Positions 42,957-52,425 of a stretch of DNA of 64,000 nucleotides are shown here, piece after piece. The notes beneath the pieces were generated by a model that worked only from the letters and a program-made list of their open reading frames with translations, was not told where the DNA came from and did no database searches. Source of the stretch: Desertifilum tharense IPPAS B-1220 (GTDB lineage Bacteria; Cyanobacteriota; Cyanobacteriia; Cyanobacteriales; Desertifilaceae); contig NZ_MJGC01000048.1 of assembly GCF_001746915.1 (NCBI RefSeq), forward strand, positions 26,081-90,080, written 5' to 3'. Both the position numbers and the translations under genes were made by a program. Positions within the stretch are counted from its first letter, which is position 1, and every line of letters begins with the position of its first letter.

Positions 42957-43838
42957 GTGGTGAACGAGGACGCACGCATTGTGTTTTGGTCAAAAAAGAG
43001 AGTTTTTCGACACGCCAGCCAAGGGCCTACTCACTCCCTCATTAACCGCGAGTGGTGGATGCACGCGAATTTGCTCAAGTCTTTGGTACAGCGGGATTTA
43101 GAGGCGCGTTACAAGGGTTCGATTTTGGGAAACTTGTGGCCATTACTCAATCAGTTATCGCAACTGTTGATTTACACCTACGTTTTCTCAATTGTTCTGA
43201 AGGTCAAGTTAGATGTTCAGGGCGTACCCGCCAATAATTTAACCTTTGGACTGTGGCTGTTTGCGGGGTTGTTACCGTGGACGGCTTTTTTGGTGGGGTT
43301 TATTCAGTCGTCTTCCTCGGTGATTAATCAGCCAAATTTGGTGAAAAAGGTGGTTTTTCCGTTAACCTTGTTACCCCTGGTTCCGGTCTTCAGCGCCTTT
43401 ATTGAGAGTTCGATGGGGTTAATGGCGTTAATTATCTTAACGGGGTTGATTACTCAAACGCTACACCCGACCCTGTGGTTGCTACCGTTGGTTTGGATTC
43501 CTCAGTTATTGCTGACTTCGGGGTTGGGGTATTTGGTGGCGGGGTTGACGGTATTTTTGCGGGATATTCCCCAAAGTTTAAGCGTCATTACCAACCTCTG
43601 GTTTTATCTGACGCCGATTGTTTATCCGGCTTCTGTGATTCCAGAACCCTGGCAAACCTGGATTTTTTGGTTAAATCCCCTTGCTGCGATCGCAGAAGTC
43701 TATCGCGATCTCATCTTAGTCGGAAAAGTGACGCACCAGGGAGAGTGGGCAACCGCTTCCGTCATATCTCTGCTATTGTTTGCAGGAGGCTTATACATCT
43801 ATCGACGATTGCGCCCTGCATTCGCTGATGTCCTCTAA
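42957..43838 (+). CDS. Polysaccharide ABC exporter permease (Wzm type)
   Basis: 293 residues if GTG at 42957 is used; ATG at 43059 (MHANLLKSLVQRDLEARYKG) is an alternative that begins at the family core. Six membrane helices of the ABC-2 exporter type: YKGSILGNLWPLLNQLSQLL, FGLWLFAGLLPWTAFLVGFI, TNLWFYLTPIVYPASVIPEP, WLNPLAAIAEVYRDLILVGK. It should form the membrane channel that, with the ATPase next door, moves an undecaprenyl-linked glycan across the inner membrane. First gene of the rightward arm, 40 bp from Wzt. Confidence 0.93.
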   Translation: MVNEDARIVFWSKKRVFRHASQGPTHSLINREWWMHANLLKSLVQRDLEARYKGSILGNLWPLLNQLSQLLIYTYVFSIVLKVKLDVQGVPANNLTFGLWLFAGLLPWTAFLVGFIQSSSSVINQPNLVKKVVFPLTLLPLVPVFSAFIESSMGLMALIILTGLITQTLHPTLWLLPLVWIPQLLLTSGLGYLVAGLTVFLRDIPQSLSVITNLWFYLTPIVYPASVIPEPWQTWIFWLNPLAAIAEVYRDLILVGKVTHQGEWATASVISLLLFAGGLYIYRRLRPAFADVL

Positions 43839-43878
43839 GCTTCTCATCACTGCCTAGTCACGCTATATCACGCAATTC

Positions 43879-45282
43879 ATGAGTGAAATCGCTATTTCAC
43901 TAAAAAATACCTCCAAGTGCTTCAAACGCTATGCGCGTCCCATTGACCGCTTGCAAGAACTGCTACTTCCCCGTCGGAGTCGCGCTGAAGAGTTTTGGGC
44001 CTTGCGAGAAGTTAATCTGGAAATTCCCAAAGGCCAAACCCTCGGAATAGTCGGTCGCAATGGTTCGGGGAAGAGTACCCTACTGCAAATTATCGCTTCC
44101 ACCTTGACGCCGACGACGGGTGAGGTTCAAGTCAATGGCAGGATTTCCGCGCTTCTGGAGTTGGGTAGCGGTTTTAATCCTGAGTTTACCGGACGGCAGA
44201 ATGTCTTTTTTAACGGGCAATTGTTGGGGTTAACGCGCCAAGAAATTGAAGCCAAACTGGATGAAATTATTAGCTTTGCCGATATTGGTAGCTTTCTTGA
44301 CCAACCCGTGAAGACTTACTCTAGCGGGATGTTTGTCCGGCTGGCGTTTGCGGTGGCGACTAGCGTTGAACCCGATATTCTGGTGGTGGATGAGGCGCTA
44401 TCGGTGGGGGATGAGGCGTTTCAGCGCAAGTGTTTTGCCCGAATTGAGGATATTCGCGATCGCGGTGGTACAGTCTTATTTGTCTCCCATGCAGCAACGA
44501 CGGTGGTAGAACTGTGCGATGCCGCTATTTTAATGGATCGCGGCGAATTGCTGTTGCACCACGCGCCGAAGTTTGTGGTTTCTAAATACCAAGAACTGAT
44601 TTATGCACCCGCCGATAAAGCCAGCGGCCTGCGCGAGGAAATTCGCCAAATTAACCGACTCGAAAGCTTTGCCAAAACCCTCAATAACGGCACTGCTGTG
44701 ACGCCAAAGCAGGTTGTAGAAGATGCCAAGCGCTTCCATCCTCTCAAAAAAGAAGCAGGCGAGTTTTTTGACCCCAGTCTTACTCCAGAAAATACCATTT
44801 CTTACATTTCTAGGGGCGCAAATATTCTAGAACCCCGGATTACTACAACCGCCGGGAAGGTAGTTAATCATTTAATGGGTCGGCGAGAATATGTCTACAC
44901 ATATTCAGTTCACTTTGTCAAGGCTGCTTCTAATCTGCGGTTTGGGATGTTGATTAAAACGGTTACGGGTTTAGAGTTAGGCGGTGCTTCCCTGTCTCCC
45001 TCTTTCCATAACTTGAACGCAGTTGAAGCGAACCAAACGATTGTTGTAAAATTCCGGTTTAACTGCCTTTTACATTCCGGCGTTTATTTCCTGAATGCGG
45101 GAGTTTCTGGAATTGTCGATGGCGAGTTTGTTTACCTGGCGCGTTGTATTGATGCAGCTATATTTCGCGTTCGTTCGGAACAGCAAACCTGCGGGAATGG
45201 AATTATTGATTTTACCATTGAACCGAGTTTAGCTGTTGCTCCCCAGGCTATCTCTAGCGATGAGCAAATCAAATCTGTCTAA
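43879..45282 (+). CDS. Polysaccharide ABC exporter ATPase with C-terminal glycan-binding domain (Wzt type)
   Basis: 467 residues. ABC domain at 1-245: Walker A GRNGSGKST, Q-loop region, signature TYSSGMFVRLAFA, Walker B ILVVDEALSVGD. A linker (250-310) leads to a Wzt C-terminal beta-sandwich (about 315-450; MGRREYVYTYSVHFVKAASN; GMLIKTVTGLELGGASLSPS; GVYFLNAGVSGIVDGEFVYL). Family knowledge: in Wzt proteins with this domain, it recognises the modified non-reducing end of the finished glycan before export. This ties it to the capping-type enzyme encoded next. Confidence 0.93.
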   Translation: MSEIAISLKNTSKCFKRYARPIDRLQELLLPRRSRAEEFWALREVNLEIPKGQTLGIVGRNGSGKSTLLQIIASTLTPTTGEVQVNGRISALLELGSGFNPEFTGRQNVFFNGQLLGLTRQEIEAKLDEIISFADIGSFLDQPVKTYSSGMFVRLAFAVATSVEPDILVVDEALSVGDEAFQRKCFARIEDIRDRGGTVLFVSHAATTVVELCDAAILMDRGELLLHHAPKFVVSKYQELIYAPADKASGLREEIRQINRLESFAKTLNNGTAVTPKQVVEDAKRFHPLKKEAGEFFDPSLTPENTISYISRGANILEPRITTTAGKVVNHLMGRREYVYTYSVHFVKAASNLRFGMLIKTVTGLELGGASLSPSFHNLNAVEANQTIVVKFRFNCLLHSGVYFLNAGVSGIVDGEFVYLARCIDAAIFRVRSEQQTCGNGIIDFTIEPSLAVAPQAISSDEQIKSV

Positions 45283-45424
45283 ATTGAGGCAGCTATTAAT
45301 CGATTCGTATAGCACCAAGGCAGTTAGGACATCTATAAATGAACCGATGCGTCCGCTGTTCTATCATTAATGGGGGAACCTTGGCAACCCCAACTCCATC
45401 TCCAAGATTCATGAATATCAATAT

Positions 45425-47785
45425 ATGATCCATCCCTCTAATTCAGTTATTCAAGCCACTATTCAGCAACTGACTTCATCGCCAGAACTGTTTAAAACGG
45501 CAATTTGCGAACGGGATGAAATGTATCAGTTTGCGCTAAACAAAGCAGAAGGGAATGCTCCGCAAGCCGCCCTTCGCTATTATACGAATGGTCGCCGAAT
45601 TTTTGACTGCGTTCGTCAAATTGTTGAGCCATATTTTGACGGTTTTCAGAATATTTCTGCTTTTCTAGATTTTGCCTGCGGCTACGGACGATTTACCCGA
45701 TTTTTATTACAAGAATTAGAAAAAGAGAAAATTTGGGTTTCGGATATTTATCCGGAGGCGGTTAAATTTCAAACCGAAGAATTTGGCGTTCAAGGCGTGT
45801 ATTCTACGTCCCAACCCCAAGATTACCCAACACTGCGTCAATTTGACTGTATTTTAGCCAGTTCTTTTTTTAGTCATATTCCCGAAGCCACCTTTAAGCC
45901 TTGGTTAGAAAAACTACTAGGTTTTCTTGACGCACAAGGTTTGCTGATTTTCAGCGTTCACGATATCCGCCTTGCGCCAAATAGTCAGGGAGAATTTCAA
46001 TTTATCCCAGAAAGCGAAAGCCAGTCTTTAGCGGGGGAAGAGTATGGGACAACCTACGTTAGCGAAGCCTATCTTCAGCAGCTTTTAGCTGAAATCAATC
46101 CCGAATTTACCTATCAGCGCATTTCCCAAGGTTTGTGCTATCACCAAGACTTGTATGTAGTGACTAAACAGCCGCGCAAACCTCTAAATGAAATTGCAGT
46201 GTATCATCACCCCGCCGGGACTTTAAACCATTGCAAGCGGACTGCGGAAACGATAGAACTGTTTGGACAAGTTGAAGAATTTAACCCCAATAGTCAGATT
46301 GAAGATATTCAAATTTGGACGAACGGTCGATTATTTCAGCGTTGCTTACCTATCGAGGCGAATTGGCATTGCGGACTTCCGAGAAATCGTTTAAAAGCAG
46401 AAGATGTCCTTCTCATTAAGGCGGTGAATAGTCGGGGACTTGAAAGAATTTTGGCCGTTGATACCGTCGGTTCTCTGACGCAAGGGGAAATAGTTGCAAC
46501 GGCTAGCGAGTCTACGATTTTAGTGTTAATTGGAATGCACCGTTCGGGGACTTCTTTGACGGCTTCCTTGTTGCAAGATATTGGGGTAGACTTGGGAGAC
46601 CGTCTGGTGGGTGAAGATGTTGGCAATGAGAAGGGACATTTTGAGGATTTAGACTTTGTTGAGTTCCATAAGAACGTATTGCGATCGCAAAGTCTTGACC
46701 TCGATGGTTTAACCCTAGCTGATGATATCCCAGTTTTAGACCGCTATCGCGAAACGGCACAAGCTTTAATTGAGGAGAACCTGAAACACCGCCTTTGGGG
46801 ATGGAAAGACCCTAGAACCACGCTATTTCTAGACTTCTGGCATTCTCTACTACCCCAAGCTAACTTTATTTTGGTGTATCGTTCGCCCTGGGAGGTGGTA
46901 GACTCCCTCTATCGTCGGGGTAGCGATGAACTGATTGAAGCCTATCCCGAACGGGCGGTAGAATTCTGGATGCACTACAACCAGAAGATGCTGGAATTTT
47001 ATGCAAAATCTCCAGAACGGTGCTTGTTAATCAACCTCAGTCATATTGTCCGCGATCCGAGTGGGTTGATTGCGGCGCTGAATCAGAAATTCCAGTTGCA
47101 ACTCCCGCCCCCATCGCCTGATATTATCGATCTGAGTCTATTGAGCGATCGCATTTCCCATTCCCATCGACCTGTTTTAATCGAAAAATACTATCCCGAA
47201 GCCTTAGAACTCTATCGAGAACTCGAAGCCAAAGCCACCCCCTTCAACGGCGAAACCGAGTTTCCCTGGATGCGGCTAACGGCGAACTATTCCCCGAAGG
47301 AGTGGGGGTTCCTCGACTGGTTGGAGATGGGGAACCTCTATCGGGAACAACGACAGCAGCGTCAGGCGTTAAAGCGTCAGTTTAGCCACCAGCTACACGC
47401 AAAAGACGTAAAAATTCAGCAAACCCAAGCCGAACTTCAGCAAACCCAGGCGAAACTGCAAGAAACTGACGCGCAAATGCACCAAATTCACGATGAAGCG
47501 CAAAAAGTGATCCAAGACTTGGTGAATACGATAGCGCAATTGCAGGAAACCCAAGCCGAAGTCGAACGTCTCAATGGGGAATTGCAACAGGTGCGATCGC
47601 AACTCTACCAAACTCAAGGCGACTTAGCCAGCAGCCAATCTCAACTCCAGTCTCAACTGGAACAAACGCAGCAAGCACAGGCTATAATTGCCGCCATGCA
47701 AACCAGTAAGTTTTGGCAAATGCGGTCTTCCTGGTTTCGGCTTAAGAAACTGGTAGGATTACCCCTAGATGAAACCGTGGACTAA
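45425..47785 (+). CDS. Methyltransferase-sulfotransferase-coiled-coil fusion protein
   Basis: 786 residues. N-terminal class I SAM methyltransferase (about 50-245; motif I FLDFACGYGRFTRFL at 80-94). A beta linker follows (255-355), then a sulfotransferase-type domain (about 365-620) with P-loop IGMHRSGTSLTASLL (369-383), GHFEDLDFVEFH and WKDPRTTLFLDFW. A long coiled coil (about 640-755, TQAELQQTQAKLQETDAQMH and on) ends in a basic amphipathic segment SKFWQMRSSWFRLKKLVG. The order enzyme-coiled coil-amphipathic end beside Wzm/Wzt recalls WbdD chain terminators, though WbdD has a kinase where this has a sulfotransferase. Proposed role: cap the growing glycan. Inferred, not shown. Confidence 0.85.
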   Translation: MIHPSNSVIQATIQQLTSSPELFKTAICERDEMYQFALNKAEGNAPQAALRYYTNGRRIFDCVRQIVEPYFDGFQNISAFLDFACGYGRFTRFLLQELEKEKIWVSDIYPEAVKFQTEEFGVQGVYSTSQPQDYPTLRQFDCILASSFFSHIPEATFKPWLEKLLGFLDAQGLLIFSVHDIRLAPNSQGEFQFIPESESQSLAGEEYGTTYVSEAYLQQLLAEINPEFTYQRISQGLCYHQDLYVVTKQPRKPLNEIAVYHHPAGTLNHCKRTAETIELFGQVEEFNPNSQIEDIQIWTNGRLFQRCLPIEANWHCGLPRNRLKAEDVLLIKAVNSRGLERILAVDTVGSLTQGEIVATASESTILVLIGMHRSGTSLTASLLQDIGVDLGDRLVGEDVGNEKGHFEDLDFVEFHKNVLRSQSLDLDGLTLADDIPVLDRYRETAQALIEENLKHRLWGWKDPRTTLFLDFWHSLLPQANFILVYRSPWEVVDSLYRRGSDELIEAYPERAVEFWMHYNQKMLEFYAKSPERCLLINLSHIVRDPSGLIAALNQKFQLQLPPPSPDIIDLSLLSDRISHSHRPVLIEKYYPEALELYRELEAKATPFNGETEFPWMRLTANYSPKEWGFLDWLEMGNLYREQRQQRQALKRQFSHQLHAKDVKIQQTQAELQQTQAKLQETDAQMHQIHDEAQKVIQDLVNTIAQLQETQAEVERLNGELQQVRSQLYQTQGDLASSQSQLQSQLEQTQQAQAIIAAMQTSKFWQMRSSWFRLKKLVGLPLDETVD

Positions 47786-47805
47786 CATCTCTTGCCGATA
47801 GCTGC

Positions 47806-47825
47806 AACCCGCTAAGGTGGGTTTT
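47806..47825 (+). terminator. Weak terminator-like hairpin after the fusion gene
   Basis: AACCCGC (47806-47812), loop TAAG, GTGGGTT (47817-47823) with one G-T pair, then TT and a later TTTT. Between two same-strand genes 98 bp apart; may attenuate. Confidence 0.4.
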
Positions 47826-47883
47826 GCGCGTTTTCCTCCATCACTCCAGTCTTTGAGACAAGCGTTTAACTTCGCCAGAACCC

Positions 47884-50800
47884 ATGAAAAAAGTCTTAAC
47901 ATTGCCAAAAAAAGCCGCTAAAAAGGTGAAACGGCTGTTTGTCAAAGAATATGTAGAAGTTGTTCCCACTGGCGAACTTGAAGGTTTTCTAGAAGCGCCT
48001 CAGTTAACCGAAAATAATGCAAGCGGTACGTTATTAATTGCTGGATGGGTGATTAGTCGATCCTCTCCCATTAAATCCTTACTCTTATCGGTCAATAAAT
48101 CAACAGAAGAATCTATTTCCTACGGCAGTTATCGACCGGATGTAGCGCAAGTTTATGCGGATGTTCCCAATTCTAGCGCCTCTGGGTTTGGCTGGAATAT
48201 TAGCCTCGATCCGAAATATTCGGGTTATTTGGATTTGAGGTTATCGGTTCTATTAGAAAATGGCGAAAAAGTTCCTTGCTTCAGCCGCCGGGTGAGGATG
48301 AATGCAGCAGTTTCTCGGCGCAGCAACTTAAACCCCTACACCTTTGTTTCCGGTGCAGTCAGTAAAGGCGTTATCGCTTATAAACAGGGACGTTTACCCC
48401 TATCGCCAATTGTTTTGTTGCGCTATCTTCGCAGCTACTATCGGCAAATGCAAGCCTACCAAGAAACGGTAGCCTATTCTAATATTATCCATGCTTGGCA
48501 ACTCAAAGACCCTTACGAACGCTGGATTGAAACCAACCGCCTGACGCCAAAAATTTTGACCCAAATGCAGACATCAGCCGCTCAGTTAGCGGAAACTGGG
48601 GTTAAAATTAGCGTCATTGTCCCGATTTACAATACGGACAAGCAATTTTTACAAGAAATGATTGCATCGGTAACGACTCAGATTTATCCCCATTGGGAAC
48701 TGTGTTTAGCCGATGATGCTTCTACTAAACCTCACGTTAAAGCTATTTTAGCGGAAGTTCAAGCCAGCGACCCGCGCATTAAGGTGGTATTTCGGCCCGA
48801 AAATGGTCATATTGTGGAAGCGACGAACTCGGCTTTAGATGTCGCCACTGGGGAGTTTATCGCACTTTTAGATCACGACGATCTTTTGTCCCCCGATGCG
48901 CTATTACTCGTCGCCGAATGTATTGAAAATTACCCTGAAGTCGATTGGATTTACACCGACGAAGATAAAATCGATCCGTCAGGCTATCGCTTTGGCGCGC
49001 AGATGAAGGGGGGGTGGAGTCCCGAAATGGCGATTACCCACAACTATACGCATCATCTAGCCGTGTTTCGCCGCAGTTTGGTGGAAAAAGTCGGAAGGCT
49101 GCGAAAAGGCTACCAAGGCGCGCAAGATTTGGACTTATTCTTGCGGATCGCGGAAGCGACTAGCGATGAGAAGATTAAGCATATCCCCCATGTCTGCTAC
49201 CATTGGCGGGTGCATCCAGAGAGTACCGCCTCTCGCGGAACCCAAAAGCAATATGTCTTCGATAGTGCCTATCGTGCCATAGAAGATGCGATCGCCAGAA
49301 GAGGGTTAGCGGCTAAACCCTTCCTACCTGCGATCGCCAAACAGTTCGATTTGTGTTTGCATCAGTTAAAGTGGGATAATACTTACCTATCGCAGCATCC
49401 GGTAACGATCGTCATCCCTACACGCGATCGCGTCGATCTGTTAACCAAATGCGTCAATAGTCTGGTTAATACCGTAGACGAACGCTACGTTAAGCTCATT
49501 ATCGTTGATGATGGTTCTGTTGAAGCCAAAACCCGCGACTACCTCAAGAAACTCGAAGCCGAAAAAGTCCTAAGCTGTCGCGTCATTCGTCCCGAAAGAA
49601 CCGAAAATAAATTTAATTATGCCCGCTTAATGAACATTGGGACAAGCGCCGCCGAGACTCCCTATGTTCTTCACTTAAATAACGATATTGAAGCCACCAC
49701 TCCCGGCTGGTTAGAAGAAATGATGGGATGGATGTCTATTCCCGGTGTCGGTATTGTCGGTTCTCGCTTACTCTACCCCGATCAAACTCTACAACACGCT
49801 GGCGTTGTTGTCGGTTCCCACAATGGTTTAGCCGATCATCTCTTTCACAAATTAGCCAAAGAAGAATTAGGCTATATCTTCCTACCTATCGTTTCGCGCA
49901 ACGTCACCGCCGTCACCGGGGCTTGCTTGCTGACCTCTACAGAACTCTACCGCCATTTGGGAGGATTTGATCAAGAAAAATTCTCGATTGAATTTAATGA
50001 TGTAGACTACTGTTTGCGAGTCAACCAAGCCGGACATCGCGTTGTTTATACCCCTCAATCTACCTTAATTCACCTAACCAGTGCTTCGCGAGGCGATTAT
50101 TACAACCCGAAAGAGCATCTGAATATTTTATCGAAATACCGAGGTTTCCGCGATCCTTACTTTAACGAAAACCTCGATCTAGACTCGATGACAATGAAGC
50201 TAGATCCCCTGCATTTTCTCCATCATAACCGGGTTTCTAGCTTAAAAATTCTGTTAATTACGCATAACCTGAACCTAGAAGGCGCGCCAATTATGGCGTA
50301 TATTTTTGCACAATACTTCGCAACACAAGCCAATTGCCAGGTTAGCGTCATTTCCCTACAAGATGGTGCGTTGCGCGAAGAATACGAAAAACTGGGAATT
50401 CCGGTTAAAGTAGTCGATCGCGATCTTTCCATTATCCGCGAAACGCGGGCAGAATATCAAAACCGCTTAAAAGCTTTTGGCAAAAGTATTGATATCTCTG
50501 AATTTGATGTGGTGGTGAGTAACACAATGATTGGGTTCTGGGGAGTGGAACTCGCTAGACTATTTAACATCCCCAGCGTGTGGCATATTCACGAAAGTAG
50601 CACGATTGAAAATAGTCTGAATCATTTCTTTGGTGACTCTTTGCGCGATGAAATTCGCGAAGTTCTCCAAGATAGCTTTAGTAATGCTAGCCGCGTCGTC
50701 TTTGTCGCCGATGCTACTCGTAAAATCTTCCATGAGTGGGATCTTAAGGGTAGATTTAGAACCCTGTATGGGGGGATGAATTTAGATAAAATCAATGAAT

Positions 50801-51438
50801 TTCGCCGCACTCATCCCAAGTCAGAATTGAGGAAAAAATATGGAATTGGCGAAGATAAAACCGTTATTTCCATTATTGGTACCACCTGCGAACGCAAGGG
50901 ACAACACATCTTTTTAGAAGCCATTAAGCAACTCGAAAAGAAATATTCGGGGAAAGCCGAGGATCTGTGTTACTTAATTGTGGGTGCAAGGGAAACCATT
51001 TATCTAGAGTTCTTGCGACAGAAAATTAAGAAACTCAACCTGAAAAACGTCCAAATTATTCCCGAAACCCGCGAAGTTTACGACTTTTTCGGCTTAAGCG
51101 ATATCTTTGTTTGTGCCAGCTTTGAGGAATCGTTTCCTAGAGTGGTGCTAGAAGCAATGGCATTTGAATTGAAAATCGTCAGTACCAGCGTGTTTGGTAT
51201 CCCAGAGATGATTGGCGATCGCCAAGAAGCATACCTCGTTCCGCCCGGAAATGCAAAAGCGATCGCCGCCGCCTTACTCGAATGTCTAGAAGACGACTAC
51301 TCCAACCGCCTCCCCGGAAACGCCTACGCCAGAGTTACCCGGCTGTTTGACAACCAAGTTCAACTTCCCAAACACCTCGAACTCCTCAAAGAAGTCGCCT
51401 TAAGCGATAACCCAGATTACGCTATTCTGAGTGATTGA
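47884..51438 (+). CDS. Triple glycosyltransferase (GT2-GT2-GT4)
   Basis: 1184 residues. Basic N-terminus, a beta-rich domain (about 30-145, GTLLIAGWVISRSSPIKSLL) of the sort found on multi-domain glycosyltransferases, GT2 number one (about 240-480, ISVIVPIYNTDKQFLQEMIA; LCLADDAST; LLDHDDLLSPDALLL), GT2 number two (about 505-760, TIVIPTRDRVDLLTKCVNSL; IIVDDGS; LHLNNDIEATTPGWLEE), and GT4 (about 785-1184, LLITHNLNLEGAPIMAYIFA; CASFEESFPRVVLEAMAFEL; IPEMIG). All three have plausible active-site motifs. It could build a repeating unit of several sugars alone. No membrane helix; probably membrane-associated. Confidence 0.92.
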   Translation: MKKVLTLPKKAAKKVKRLFVKEYVEVVPTGELEGFLEAPQLTENNASGTLLIAGWVISRSSPIKSLLLSVNKSTEESISYGSYRPDVAQVYADVPNSSASGFGWNISLDPKYSGYLDLRLSVLLENGEKVPCFSRRVRMNAAVSRRSNLNPYTFVSGAVSKGVIAYKQGRLPLSPIVLLRYLRSYYRQMQAYQETVAYSNIIHAWQLKDPYERWIETNRLTPKILTQMQTSAAQLAETGVKISVIVPIYNTDKQFLQEMIASVTTQIYPHWELCLADDASTKPHVKAILAEVQASDPRIKVVFRPENGHIVEATNSALDVATGEFIALLDHDDLLSPDALLLVAECIENYPEVDWIYTDEDKIDPSGYRFGAQMKGGWSPEMAITHNYTHHLAVFRRSLVEKVGRLRKGYQGAQDLDLFLRIAEATSDEKIKHIPHVCYHWRVHPESTASRGTQKQYVFDSAYRAIEDAIARRGLAAKPFLPAIAKQFDLCLHQLKWDNTYLSQHPVTIVIPTRDRVDLLTKCVNSLVNTVDERYVKLIIVDDGSVEAKTRDYLKKLEAEKVLSCRVIRPERTENKFNYARLMNIGTSAAETPYVLHLNNDIEATTPGWLEEMMGWMSIPGVGIVGSRLLYPDQTLQHAGVVVGSHNGLADHLFHKLAKEELGYIFLPIVSRNVTAVTGACLLTSTELYRHLGGFDQEKFSIEFNDVDYCLRVNQAGHRVVYTPQSTLIHLTSASRGDYYNPKEHLNILSKYRGFRDPYFNENLDLDSMTMKLDPLHFLHHNRVSSLKILLITHNLNLEGAPIMAYIFAQYFATQANCQVSVISLQDGALREEYEKLGIPVKVVDRDLSIIRETRAEYQNRLKAFGKSIDISEFDVVVSNTMIGFWGVELARLFNIPSVWHIHESSTIENSLNHFFGDSLRDEIREVLQDSFSNASRVVFVADATRKIFHEWDLKGRFRTLYGGMNLDKINEFRRTHPKSELRKKYGIGEDKTVISIIGTTCERKGQHIFLEAIKQLEKKYSGKAEDLCYLIVGARETIYLEFLRQKIKKLNLKNVQIIPETREVYDFFGLSDIFVCASFEESFPRVVLEAMAFELKIVSTSVFGIPEMIGDRQEAYLVPPGNAKAIAAALLECLEDDYSNRLPGNAYARVTRLFDNQVQLPKHLELLKEVALSDNPDYAILSD

Positions 51439-51444
51439 CTGTAG

Positions 51445-51545
51445 CCCTCACCCCCAGCCCCTCTCCCAGAGGGCGAGGGGAGTTAATTCACTTCTAGTCT
51501 GGTTTCTAGTTCCCTCTCCCCTAGGGAGAGGGTTAGGGTGAGGGG
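51445..51545. repeat. 101-bp MITE-like element with inverted ends
   Basis: Left end CCCTCACCCCCAGCCCCTCT, right end matches CCCCTCACCCTAACCCTCTC on the other strand; each end also folds on itself (CTCTCCCAGAGGG and CCCTCTCCCCTAGGGAGAGG). No ORF. It fills the gap between the glycosyltransferase stop and the sulfotransferase start. Confidence 0.6.
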
Positions 51546-51579
51546 AAATACCTGCTACGCTATCCCAACCCACTCTCGT

Positions 51580-52425
51580 ATGACCCATCATCAACCCGAC
51601 TTCATCATCATCGGCGGTCAAAAATGCGGTACCACCTCCCTCTATAATTACCTGATTCAACACCCCAAAATTGCCGCCGCCGCTACCAAAGAAGTCCATT
51701 TTTTCGATCTGCAATTTGACAAAGGCGTAGAGTGGTACCAAGGGCAATTTCCTGAACATGGCATTACCGGGGAAGCCAGTCCTTACTATATCTTTCATCC
51801 CCTGGTTCCCCAACGCATCCACCAGCTTTATCCCAATGTAAAACTGATCGCCTTACTACGCGATCCAGTGGCGAGAACCATTTCCCACTACTTCCATGAA
51901 GTGAGACTAGGGTTTGAGGAGTTAAGCTTAGAAAGTGCGATCGCCGCCGAAACTACCCGACTCCAAGGCGAAACCGAAAAAATGATCGCCGATGGCAGCT
52001 ACTATAGCTTTAACCATCAGCACTACACCTACCAGACCCGTAGCTTCTACCTCGATCAGCTTAAATACTGGCACCAATATTTTCCATCAGACCAATTGCT
52101 GATCCTCGAAAGCGAGGAATTCTATAAAAATCCCGCGCTTGTTGTGAACCAAGTCTTCGAGTTTCTCCAACTCCCACCCTATCAGCTAGCGCAATACAGC
52201 ATATACAATATGGGGGATTATTCGCAGGTCAGCGAAACCATCCTGCACCAACTGGGTGACTCTTTCCAACTCCATAACCAGCAACTCGCCGCCTATCTCG
52301 GCAGAGAATTTACTTGGCACAATTATGACAAATCTATCGGGAAAAATCGACTACGAGGACGCTTGGGACAAATACGCCAAGTCTTGGCAAAATATTCACC
52401 CTGGACAAAACTACATCGGGGATGA
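51580..52425 (+). CDS. Sulfotransferase family protein
   Basis: 281 residues from ATG at 51580; a longer frame starting with GTG at 51538 would lie in the repeat and is rejected. PAPS-binding P-loop IIGGQKCGTTSLYNYLIQHP near residue 8-27, TKEVHFFD, EASPYYIFHP, and 3'-phosphate motif LIALLRDPVARTISHY (about 88-103). It should move sulfate from PAPS to a sugar hydroxyl. The last 30 residues (after REFTWHNYDKS) go beyond the usual family end and overlap the next gene by 101 bp in another frame. Confidence 0.9.
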   Translation: MTHHQPDFIIIGGQKCGTTSLYNYLIQHPKIAAAATKEVHFFDLQFDKGVEWYQGQFPEHGITGEASPYYIFHPLVPQRIHQLYPNVKLIALLRDPVARTISHYFHEVRLGFEELSLESAIAAETTRLQGETEKMIADGSYYSFNHQHYTYQTRSFYLDQLKYWHQYFPSDQLLILESEEFYKNPALVVNQVFEFLQLPPYQLAQYSIYNMGDYSQVSETILHQLGDSFQLHNQQLAAYLGREFTWHNYDKSIGKNRLRGRLGQIRQVLAKYSPWTKLHRG

